Source of the DNA: Acidobacteriota bacterium
GTDB lineage: Bacteria; Acidobacteriota; Terriglobia; Acidoferrales; UBA7541
Length of the DNA stretch: 7,030 bases
Assembly: GCA_019239815.1 (NCBI GenBank)
Contig: JAFAZL010000757.1
Location: 1 to 7,030, forward strand
Direction of reading: 5' to 3'
The notes below the pieces were generated by a model. That model was not told where the DNA came from. It searched no databases and worked only from the letters and a program-made list of their open reading frames with translations. Positions 1 through 5,624 of the stretch are shown here, one piece after another; positions within the stretch are counted from its first letter, which is position 1, and every line of letters begins with the position of its first letter. Made by a program: the position numbers and the translations under genes.

Positions 1-905
1 GGGATTGGGCCAAAAGCGAATTGCTGGGAATCGGCGCGGCCATTTTGATGGTGATGGTTTTGTTTCGCGTGATGCGCTGGAGCCCGCGCCGCTGGTGGTT
101 TTACTTTTGGGTCGCGGCGCTGCCTATTCTGCTTTTCATTTTTTTCATCAGCCCGTGGTTTGTCGATCCAATGTTTCACACATTTCGTCCGCTGGAGGAA
201 ACGCATCCTGCGCTTACCGCGGACATCGAGAAAGTGGTGCAGCGCACCGGACTTAACATCCCGGCCGATCACATTTTCCTGATGGACGCGAGCAAGAAAA
301 CGAACGATGTCAACGCCTACGTCACGGGTTTTGGGGCGTCCAAGCGCATCGTTGTGTGGGACACGACGGTACAGAAGCTGACGACAGACGAAACGCTCTT
401 TATCTTCGGGCATGAGGCCGGGCATTACGTTTTGAACCACATTCGCAATGGCTTCGCGTTTTTCGCGTTTGGGCTGCTCGCAGCGCTTTTCGTTGGCTAT
501 CGCTTGTTCAACTGGGCGATGGCGAAGTGGGGGCGAAGTTGGGGAATTGAAGGGCCCGAGGATTGGGCTTCGCTGGCGGCGATGCTACTTATCCTGGAGA
601 TTCTGATCTTTATTTCGATGCCGATCGAAAACGGCTACAGCCGGATGCAGGAGCACAACTCGGATATTTACGGGCTCGAGGTGATTCATGGGATTGTGCC
701 GAATGCGCCGGAAGTCGCCGCGCATTCGTTTCAGGTCTTAGGGGAAATTGGATTGGCCGATCCGAATCCGCCGGCCCTGATTACGTTCTGGCTGTATTCG
801 CATCCGCCGCTGGCGGAACGGTTGGTGTTCGCGCACACGTATGATCCGTGGTCGAAGGGCGAGGCGCCGAAATACGTAAAGTCACTGCGTGCTCCGGCGA
901 AGTGA
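1..905 (+). CDS. M48 (Ste24-type) membrane zinc metalloprotease, 5' partial
   Basis: Zinc-dependent endopeptidase of the inner membrane; Ste24/HtpX relatives cleave CAAX-type or misfolded membrane proteins. The frame is open to the first base, so the true start and the first membrane helices lie outside the window (a TTG at 21 is in frame but internal-looking). Numbering from that TTG, hydrophobic segments lie near residues 2-19, 27-47, 143-165 and 183-203. The zinc site HEAGH is at 131-135, preceded by FIFG, and the third ligand is Glu211 in EHNSD, which fits the ExxxD helix of M48. A C-terminal SHPPLAERL (260-268) is the usual family signature. All catalytic residues are intact. It ends in TGA at 903-905, 61 bp before the convergent CGNR gene's stop; that gap holds no convincing terminator. 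The physiological substrate cannot be read from the sequence. Confidence 0.9.
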   Translation, partial: DWAKSELLGIGAAILMVMVLFRVMRWSPRRWWFYFWVAALPILLFIFFISPWFVDPMFHTFRPLEETHPALTADIEKVVQRTGLNIPADHIFLMDASKKTNDVNAYVTGFGASKRIVVWDTTVQKLTTDETLFIFGHEAGHYVLNHIRNGFAFFAFGLLAALFVGYRLFNWAMAKWGRSWGIEGPEDWASLAAMLLILEILIFISMPIENGYSRMQEHNSDIYGLEVIHGIVPNAPEVAAHSFQVLGEIGLADPNPPALITFWLYSHPPLAERLVFAHTYDPWSKGEAPKYVKSLRAPAK

Positions 906-966
906 TTGGCTGCCGCTGGCGCGAGGTCGGATTCAAAACGTGTCGTGCCGCAACCTGTCTGCGCCA

Positions 967-1593
967 TCAAGCCCGGGCAGCTCGCGCGGCGCTGGGAAAG
1001 CGGCGGCGGGCGAATGTGGCTACCTTGTTGCGATTGCCGCAGATGGCCATCGAGCACCAACGGCGCTTGTGTGTGCGGGATTTGTCGCAAAAGAACATCC
1101 CGCAGGCGGGATTGGCGCAGACGCGAACCTTGGCGGCTTCTCCTTCGAGCATAATTTCCGCGGCCGAGCGAGCGACGGCGGCGAGCAGCCAGTCGAGGCC
1201 GGTTTCGCGGGCGACGAACTGGAGCTTCCAGCGTCCATCGATTTGAGTCAGCTCGTCGTGACCTTCGGTGATGCGTAGGACGTCGTTGATCGGGTTGGTC
1301 CAGACAGGCGAGATTGGCTCGCCTTTGACCAAGGCGGAGAAGATTTCGCGCAGCGCATCGCGTAGCTTGGTGGCGCGGGTCAAAAGGCCATGAGCGGCGC
1401 GCGGGTCGGTCTCGGGCAGCGTAAGGAGCTGTTCGCTCCGTTCGGAAGAGACGATTCGTGCGGCTTCAAGGAAGCCGATGAACTCTTCCCACGACAGATC
1501 GTTGAAGGGTGCGCCGGGATAGGATGGGGCGTTGGCGAAATCGACGGCGAGGCGACCACCCAAAAGGACGACAATTTCGGCGGACGGAGACAT
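967..1593 (-). CDS. ABATE/CGNR zinc-finger transcriptional regulator
   Basis: A 208-residue protein of the ABATE plus CGNR zinc-finger family, predicted DNA-binding regulators with an N-terminal ligand-sensing-like ABATE domain. ABATE spans about residues 8-145, beginning LLGGRLAVDFAN, which is a typical family opening. The C-terminal zinc finger has Cys159 and Cys164 (CANPAC), then WCSMAICGNR with Cys180 and Cys185, followed by basic residues. An extra Cys169 lies between the two pairs. The ATG at 1593 was chosen because GGAGG sits 7 bases upstream on the minus strand and because the protein then begins exactly where the family does; the open frame continues to 1818 but that extension is not family-like. 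It is transcribed divergently from the CPBP protease gene; repeats around its predicted promoter suggest autoregulation (inference). Its ligand is unknown. Confidence 0.88.
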   Translation of the reverse strand: MSPSAEIVVLLGGRLAVDFANAPSYPGAPFNDLSWEEFIGFLEAARIVSSERSEQLLTLPETDPRAAHGLLTRATKLRDALREIFSALVKGEPISPVWTNPINDVLRITEGHDELTQIDGRWKLQFVARETGLDWLLAAVARSAAEIMLEGEAAKVRVCANPACGMFFCDKSRTHKRRWCSMAICGNRNKVATFARRRFPSAARAARA

Positions 1594-1640
1594 TTTCGAG
1601 CCTCCAGAGAGAAGGAGATGTGCTTTTGCCCGATGAAGTT

Positions 1641-1757
1641 GATAACCGGTTAGCAGTAAAACACTGGTTATCGCAGCAATGCAAGCGTTTTCTGTCAGAT
1701 AGCGAAGCACAAATGGCGGCGACCGACTGGCGCCGGTTAATTGGTAGAAAACGGTTA
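1641..1757. repeat. Two pairs of CNGGTTA repeats, candidate CGNR operators
   Basis: Four heptamers occur in the same orientation: CCGGTTA 1646-1652, CTGGTTA 1664-1670, CCGGTTA 1733-1739 and ACGGTTA 1751-1757. Within each pair the offset is exactly 18 bp; the pairs are 87 bp apart. The first copy is part of a perfect 10-bp palindrome TAACCGGTTA (1643-1652), and GATAACC (1641-1647) with GGTTATC (1666-1672) form a perfect 7-bp inverted repeat around the predicted CGNR -10. One pair sits at the CGNR promoter and the other just before the CPBP gene. Repeats and spacing are seen directly; the operator role is inferred. Confidence 0.5.
1655..1684 (-). promoter_or_regulatory. Predicted sigma70-type promoter of the CGNR gene
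   Basis: On the minus strand, TTTACT (1655-1660) resembles a -10 and TTGCAT (1679-1684) a weak -35, separated by 18 bp. Transcription would begin near 1648, giving a leader of about 55 bases ending in a good GGAGG ribosome binding site. The -10 lies exactly between the two repeats of the proximal CNGGTTA pair, which would suit repression by a bound regulator. Both hexamers are imperfect, so this is a moderate-to-weak prediction. Confidence 0.4.
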
Positions 1758-1764
1758 GTCGTGT

Positions 1765-2808
1765 GTGGAGACTGAGACGGGTACAAACGAAAACGTCGGG
1801 CCGAATCTGATGCCGCAAGGTCCAAGTGCGGCTGAGCCAGGGATCCTGGAGAGTTTGAGGCCGGGAGCCGTGGTGCTGCGGGTGTTTCTGTTTGTGATTT
1901 TGCTCGTCGGGTTCAGCGCCACGATGGAAACGCTGGCGGCGATGGCCGGGCTCGTCACTCGGTCGAATCTATACACGAGTGGGCTGTTTTATTCAGAGGC
2001 CTCCAAAGCGATCGGAGCCTTGCTGGCAGCTTGGGTCATGTCGCGGCTGGAGGGGCGGAGACTGGGTGAGTATGGGCTGCCTTGGGGTGCCGGACAGGGG
2101 AAGCTGTTTTTTCAAGGCGCGGCATTCGGGTTGGTCGAGATTTGCGGAATCGTCGGAGTGCTTGGGGGAACCGGGTATTACAGTTTTGGCTCGCTTGAGG
2201 TTCACGGCGCGGACCTCGTGAAGTGGGCGATTTTCTGGGTTGTGCTTTTTGTGATCGTGGGATTTTTTGAGGAGTATGCATTCCGCGGGTACGCGCAATT
2301 CGCTTTGACGAAGGGCTTTGGGTTTTGGCCGGCGACGATTGTGACGTCGTTGATCTTTGGAGCGGTTCACATTGCCAATCCGGGCGAGAACTGGCCGGGA
2401 ATCGCGGGCGTAGTTGTGGTTGGGATTTTCTGGTGCTTCACATTGCGGAGGACGGGGTCTCTGTGGTTCGCGTTTGGCATGCATGCGGCGTTCGATTTTG
2501 GCGAGACGTTTCTGTTTTCGGTGCCGGACAGCGGCGTGATTTTACCGGGTCATCTTTCGAGCGCGGTGATTCACGACGGGCCGGCTTGGCTGGTCGGTGG
2601 AACGGCGGGGCCGGAGGCGAGCGTTCTGGATTTTATGATTCTGGCGATTTTCTTTTACGTCGTGCACCGGATGTATCCGGCGAAGCCGGAGTTGGTTGCG
2701 AGCGGCGCGCCGATCGGTCCGGTTCCTACCGGTGAATCCGCGGTTTCGATCGAGGCGCCGTCTGCTCCGGCAGGCGGCGAGAATCAGCGAACGAGTTCCG
2801 AGGCGTAG
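1765..2808 (+). CDS. CPBP (Abi) family intramembrane glutamic endopeptidase
   Basis: Multi-pass membrane protein of the CPBP/Rce1-like family (CAAX processing or bacteriocin-processing protease). From GTG 1765 it has 347 residues. Motif 1 is EEYAFRG (Glu169, Glu170, Arg174), motif 2 is FGAVH (His202), motif 3 is FGMHAAFDF (His240, Asp244): all catalytic positions are present. About eight hydrophobic segments run from residue 36 to 302, the first near 36-60 and the last near 285-302; a hydrophilic Ala/Pro/Glu-rich tail of about 45 residues follows. The start is uncertain: neither GTG 1765 nor ATG 1810 has a clear Shine-Dalgarno. ATG 1810 would remove 15 residues and leave the distal CNGGTTA pair 53-77 bp upstream, a more usual operator distance. 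An in-frame TAG at 1756 bars any earlier start. It is divergent from the CGNR regulator, which may control it. Its 3' end overlaps the convergent deacetylase gene by 25 bp. The substrate is unknown. Confidence 0.87.
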   Translation: METETGTNENVGPNLMPQGPSAAEPGILESLRPGAVVLRVFLFVILLVGFSATMETLAAMAGLVTRSNLYTSGLFYSEASKAIGALLAAWVMSRLEGRRLGEYGLPWGAGQGKLFFQGAAFGLVEICGIVGVLGGTGYYSFGSLEVHGADLVKWAIFWVVLFVIVGFFEEYAFRGYAQFALTKGFGFWPATIVTSLIFGAVHIANPGENWPGIAGVVVVGIFWCFTLRRTGSLWFAFGMHAAFDFGETFLFSVPDSGVILPGHLSSAVIHDGPAWLVGGTAGPEASVLDFMILAIFFYVVHRMYPAKPELVASGAPIGPVPTGESAVSIEAPSAPAGGENQRTSSEA

Positions 2809-3929
2809 ACCAGGCGCACTCCTTGTGCTTTGGCATCGGGCAAAACTTCCCGCAGTGCTTTCAGCGTGGCTGGATGCGGATGGCCGATCGCGATGGCCTC
2901 GTTTTTTTCGCGCGCTTCGCGCAGGGCAAGGCGTAACTGGCGGCTGACGGCGCCCACTTCAGCGACATCATCGAGAAATGGAACGTTGCGATACGCGGCA
3001 GGCACTCCGGCGTGGCGCGCGGCGTCGAACGCGATGCTTGCGGCGGTAGTGCGGCTGTCGATGTAGAACAGTTTGTGTTCGCGCAGGACGGGCATCAGTT
3101 CGTTCATCAGAGGAATGTTGGCGGTGGATTCGGAGCCTTGATGATTGTTCACGCCAGAGACGTCGGGGACGGCGGCGATGAATCCGTTGACGAGTGCGCT
3201 GACTTGACGCTGCGACATGCCGGGGCGAAGTTCGTGCGATTCGGGGTGGCGCTGGCTGACGGACTCCATGGGGAGGTGCAGCATGACTTCGAAGCCGCGG
3301 CGATGCGCTTCTTTGGCGATGTCGACGGAATGCGGATTATTGGGGAGGACGGAGATCGTGAGTGGATAGCCGAGTGCGAAGACGGCTTCCGCGACGGCGT
3401 AATCCTGGCCGAGATCGTCGAGGATGATCGCGAGGCGAGGGCTGGCATTTGTATTCGGCGCGAGTTCGACCGCAGGGATTGTGGTTTCGGAAATATGAAT
3501 CGTGTGAGTTGGGATTTCGCCGCGGAGATATTTGAAGGCGAGTCCTTCGCGGTTTTCGATCATGCCGGTGCGTGTGAGCTCGTGCTTCACTGCAACGTCG
3601 TCGAGCGCTTGCAAGACCAGAGCCCTATCGGCGCGGGCGGCGGTTTGGGATGAAGGCTGACGGAGCGTGATCGTGATGTGATCGGTACTTCCCTGCGCGT
3701 TGTCTGTAGCGTCGAGAGTGGTACGAGCGGAAACGTTCAGAGGGCCTTCGGACTTTGCTGCGTTAACGAATTCATGCGTAATGACGTGAATTTCAGCCGC
3801 GTTCAGCGGGTTCAATTTTTTGCATCCGGCGATCAGAAATGAGAACGCGAGAGTCGCCCCGAGCGACAATGCGAAGAGACGTCGAATTCGTCGTGGGGAT
3901 TTTTCACGACCCAAAAAGAGCGCGATCAC
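2784..3929 (-). CDS. Divergent polysaccharide deacetylase (YibQ-type) lipoprotein
   Basis: A 381-residue member of the divergent polysaccharide deacetylase family (YibQ-like, PF04748), a NodB-like fold thought to act on envelope glycans; no substrate is firmly established. The N terminus is basic (REKSPRRIRR), then hydrophobic to a lipobox IAGC with Cys36, indicating a lipid-anchored periplasmic protein. Residues 40-160 are a less conserved linker region; the catalytic-type domain runs from about 165 to 381 with LAIILDD (Asp171, Asp172), HLPME (218-222), NNHQGS (261-266), IDSRTT (290-295) and IGHPHP (348-353), all family hallmarks. The only sensible start is GTG 3929; no strong Shine-Dalgarno precedes it, and a 6-bp inverted repeat directly abuts it. 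It follows the S41 gene by 82 bp with no terminator between, so the two are probably co-transcribed. In many Proteobacteria a yibQ gene likewise sits near envC and a ctp protease gene. Confidence 0.9.
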   Translation of the reverse strand: MIALFLGREKSPRRIRRLFALSLGATLAFSFLIAGCKKLNPLNAAEIHVITHEFVNAAKSEGPLNVSARTTLDATDNAQGSTDHITITLRQPSSQTAARADRALVLQALDDVAVKHELTRTGMIENREGLAFKYLRGEIPTHTIHISETTIPAVELAPNTNASPRLAIILDDLGQDYAVAEAVFALGYPLTISVLPNNPHSVDIAKEAHRRGFEVMLHLPMESVSQRHPESHELRPGMSQRQVSALVNGFIAAVPDVSGVNNHQGSESTANIPLMNELMPVLREHKLFYIDSRTTAASIAFDAARHAGVPAAYRNVPFLDDVAEVGAVSRQLRLALREAREKNEAIAIGHPHPATLKALREVLPDAKAQGVRLVYASELVR

Positions 3930-3944
3930 GCGAGATATTCTCGC
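3930..3944 (-). promoter_or_regulatory. Inverted repeat abutting the deacetylase start codon
   Basis: GCGAGA and TCTCGC form a perfect 6-bp inverted repeat with a 3-base spacer, ending at the base next to the GTG start of the deacetylase gene. In the mRNA it would fold into a small hairpin occupying the position where a Shine-Dalgarno would be expected. This is seen directly; a role in limiting translation is inferred. Confidence 0.35.
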
Positions 3945-4011
3945 TAAATGAGCCCCGAAATAGAAATTAGTTTTGGTCTACAGGTTCTGGGATGCGCGGA
4001 GTTGCCCGGGA

Positions 4012-5259
4012 TTAGGCGGCCTTCTTCGCGGCACCAGGGTTCTTCAGAAGGTCGAGCGCTTTGCGATAAATCTGGTCTTCCGGCGAAAGCGGACGAGGAC
4101 CGAACTGTTGCGGCTTGGCGGTCGAAGGAGTGTTCGAGGCGTTTGAATCGTCGTCACCGTCATCGTCATTCTCGGCGGTGGCCCGGACGACTTCGGTGGG
4201 CTCGACGCCGTCTTCGAGGATCGGCTTGCCGGCGGCGTTGTAGTAGTTCGCGACGGTGAGGAAGAGTGCGGAGCCGTCGTCCATGGTGATGAGTTTCTGT
4301 TCGGAGGCGAGACCAAAGGTGCGCTCGCCGACGACGTCGCCGCGCTTGTTGGCGACGATCGCGGACGCAAGAACTTCCGCGGCGCCGGAAGTGGTGCCGT
4401 CGATCAGGACCGAGACGGGGCCCTTCCAGACGACCTTCGACGGTTCGGCGGACATAACCTGCGCCGAAACGGTCTGGCCTTTCAACGTGGCGATCGTGCC
4501 GTTTGGAATGAAAAGACGCGCGACGGCGACGGCTTCGGTTGATGGGCCGCGGCCGCATTCGCGAAGATCGAGAATCACTTTGTGGATGCCCTGCTTCTCG
4601 GCTTCGAGCAGGCGATTGCGGACATCGTCGGCGCGGCCAGGATCGAGCGAGGTCAGGCGCAGCGCGAGAACGTCGGGATCGGCTTTTTGAGCAACAACTT
4701 TCGCAGGTGTGAGCTTTTGGCGAACGATTTCGACCGAGTCCGGGTCGGCTTTGCCGCGGCGGATCACGCCGACTTTTACGCCGGTACCGACTTGGCCGTT
4801 GAACAGATTGAGCGCCTGGCCGACGGACATATCGCGCGTTGTGAAGCCCCCGACGGACTCAAAAATGTCGCCGCTGTGGATGCCGGCTTTTTCGGCCGGG
4901 CTGTCGGGCAGGACGGAAATCACGATGACGTAGCCGAAGCGCTTGCTGAGAGAGAGGCCGGTCTCGCCGGTCGCGGAACTCTGCTGCTTCTGCTTGTACT
5001 CGGTGTATTCGCGAGGCGTTAGGTAGCTGGATTCGGCGTCGAGCGATTCGAGCAAGCCGTGGAGCGCACCGGCGGTGACGAGGTGCATGTTTGGCTCGTC
5101 GACGTAGTCGGCCTGAATCTTGTTGAGGACTTCGCCGTAGACGGTGAGGGATTTGTAGGCTTTGTCGTCCGGGGTGCGGCCGAGAACGTGGCCGATACCG
5201 GCGTAACAGAAGATGGCCACCGAGACGGCGATGATGGCGAAGCGTGCTTTTCGATTCAT
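4012..5259 (-). CDS. PDZ-S41 (CtpA/Tsp-like) peptidase homologue, probably catalytically inactive
   Basis: A 415-residue relative of carboxyl-terminal processing proteases. Residues 8-27 form a signal peptide or anchor, so it acts in the periplasm. An N-terminal helical region (about 38-92, with DYVDE and YLTPREY) is followed by a PDZ domain (about 98-182, with SPAEKAGIHSGD) and the S41 core (about 190-355). Three active-site features deviate. The usual LDLRxNPGG is LDLRECGRG (230-238). The serine loop is GTTSGAAE (288-295), where ungapped alignment to Tsp and D1P puts Gly292 at the catalytic Ser; Ser291 is one place off. The catalytic Lys in FGKGxxQ is Leu317 in FGLASEQ, although Gln321 is kept. 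The tail has an acidic stretch (ENDDDGDDD, 363-371). ATG 5259 has AGGTGAGG just upstream and a -10 about 30 bases away. The deacetylase gene follows in the same direction. Family assignment is secure; inactivity is inferred. Confidence 0.88.
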   Translation of the reverse strand: MNRKARFAIIAVSVAIFCYAGIGHVLGRTPDDKAYKSLTVYGEVLNKIQADYVDEPNMHLVTAGALHGLLESLDAESSYLTPREYTEYKQKQQSSATGETGLSLSKRFGYVIVISVLPDSPAEKAGIHSGDIFESVGGFTTRDMSVGQALNLFNGQVGTGVKVGVIRRGKADPDSVEIVRQKLTPAKVVAQKADPDVLALRLTSLDPGRADDVRNRLLEAEKQGIHKVILDLRECGRGPSTEAVAVARLFIPNGTIATLKGQTVSAQVMSAEPSKVVWKGPVSVLIDGTTSGAAEVLASAIVANKRGDVVGERTFGLASEQKLITMDDGSALFLTVANYYNAAGKPILEDGVEPTEVVRATAENDDDGDDDSNASNTPSTAKPQQFGPRPLSPEDQIYRKALDLLKNPGAAKKAA

Positions 5260-5267
5260 ATCCTCAC

Positions 5268-5306
5268 CTGCACAGCTTGGAAAGAGCAGTATAACACTGC
5301 ACAGCT
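5268..5306 (-). promoter_or_regulatory. S41 gene promoter flanked by direct repeats
   Basis: On the minus strand TATACT (5288-5293) is a 5/6 match to a -10, placing the start of transcription near 5281 and the ATG about 22 bases later; no good -35 was found. Exact 10-bp direct repeats CTGCACAGCT (5268-5277 and 5297-5306, 29 bp apart) flank the -10, and a perfect inverted repeat GCAGT-N5-ACTGC (5286-5300) covers it. This arrangement suits an operator or an activator-dependent promoter, but no regulator can be named. Confidence 0.45.
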
Positions 5307-5538
5307 ATAGGACGCTGTGGGATTGCGGAAGGAAGCCTGAAGGTAATCGTGATGACGAGGATCGCGGGAAGACACGGGAGGTCAAAAACGGAGGGTACAG
5401 AAGAAGAGCCCTCCATTCACGAAAGGGCAAAGGGTAGGTCAACCCACGTTTCCCGCAAACTGCAGGTACCGGGACGGGGCGGGAAAGACACGCCGCATGG
5501 TGAGATTTGTTGTCTGTTTGCCACACCGGCTTGATAGA
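5307..5538. other. Intergenic stretch with mutually exclusive pairing segments, possible structured RNA
   Basis: No credible gene lies between the S41 promoter and the lpxC control elements. GCGGGAA (5364-5370) is complementary to TTCCCGC (5450-5456), enclosing two local hairpins: GGAGGG/CCCTCC (5390-5395, 5409-5414) and GGGT/ACCC (5432-5435, 5442-5445). A second copy of the left arm within a 13-14 base direct repeat, GCGGGAAAGACACG (5479-5492, compare 5364-5376), pairs over 8 perfect bases with TTTCCCGC (5449-5456). Only one of these helices can form at a time. That is the layout of a switch or attenuator, in front of lpxC if transcribed rightward, but no known riboswitch class was recognised. 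Confidence 0.3.
5384..5414 (-). terminator. Terminator-like hairpin, minus strand
   Basis: Read on the minus strand, GGAGGG and CCCTCC form a 6-bp GC-rich stem with a 13-base loop, followed after one G by five Ts (5384-5388). This resembles a Rho-independent terminator, although the loop is long and the T run short. No coding sequence ends upstream of it on this strand, so it would end either an antisense or small RNA coming from the lpxC side, or is simply part of the plus-strand structure. Confidence 0.3.
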
Positions 5539-5557
5539 ATGGACACTTACTGTCCAT
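5539..5557. promoter_or_regulatory. Perfect 19-bp palindrome upstream of lpxC, operator candidate
   Basis: ATGGACA (5539-5545) and TGTCCAT (5551-5557) are exact reverse complements separated by CTTAC. The size and symmetry are typical of a dimeric helix-turn-helix regulator's site. It ends 27 bp before the predicted lpxC -35 and 67 bp before the lpxC ATG. The regulator is unknown. Confidence 0.45.
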
Positions 5558-5584
5558 AAGTTATTGATTGTATGGAAGAAAGTC

Positions 5585-5614
5585 GTGAAACAGGGCATGA
5601 CAGCGTGGTATCCT
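5585..5614 (+). promoter_or_regulatory. lpxC: Predicted lpxC promoter with extended -10
   Basis: TGGTATCCT (5606-5614) is an extended -10 (TGn plus TATCCT, 4/6), with GTGAAA (5585-5590, 4/6) as a -35 at an 18-bp spacing. Transcription would begin near 5621, only about four bases before the ATG, so the transcript would be essentially leaderless, which agrees with the lack of a Shine-Dalgarno. Confidence 0.4.
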
Positions 5615-5624
5615 GTAAAGACCG

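Noticed and set aside
917..966. TGGCGC/GCGCCA inverted repeat between the M48 and CGNR genes as a shared terminator
   Set aside because: The arms are only 6 bp with a 38-base loop and no T run on either strand.
1594..1818. 75-codon N-terminal extension of the CGNR gene
   Set aside because: It covers the predicted promoter and repeats, is unlike the family N terminus, and a strong GGAGG precedes ATG 1593.
967..2808. CGNR regulator plus CPBP (Abi) protein as an abortive-infection or toxin-antitoxin system
   Set aside because: The Abi name is historical; the protein has a complete CPBP protease motif set and nothing else nearby indicates phage defence or bacteriocin immunity.
3012..3653. Plus-strand open frame of 213 codons opposite the deacetylase
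   Set aside because: Antisense shadow of a gene with all its family motifs; no ribosome binding site or recognisable domain.
5321..5340. GCGGAAGGAAGCC resembles the GGAA-tetraloop segment of bacterial SRP (4.5S) RNA
   Set aside because: The opposite strand of the SRP domain IV loop (an AGGUCAGG-like segment) is absent and the closing bases do not pair, so it is a chance match.
5420..5480. GGGCAAA, CGCAAA and GGTACCGGG in order recall a GEMM (c-di-GMP) riboswitch
   Set aside because: The conserved GACGCAAAGCC core, the GAAA tetraloop and receptor, and the P2/P3 pairing could not be placed; only short motif echoes remain.
5305..5598. Minus-strand open frame of 97 codons in the S41-lpxC intergenic region
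   Set aside because: Composition is not coding-like, no Shine-Dalgarno, and it runs through the palindrome and hairpins; better explained as regulatory DNA.
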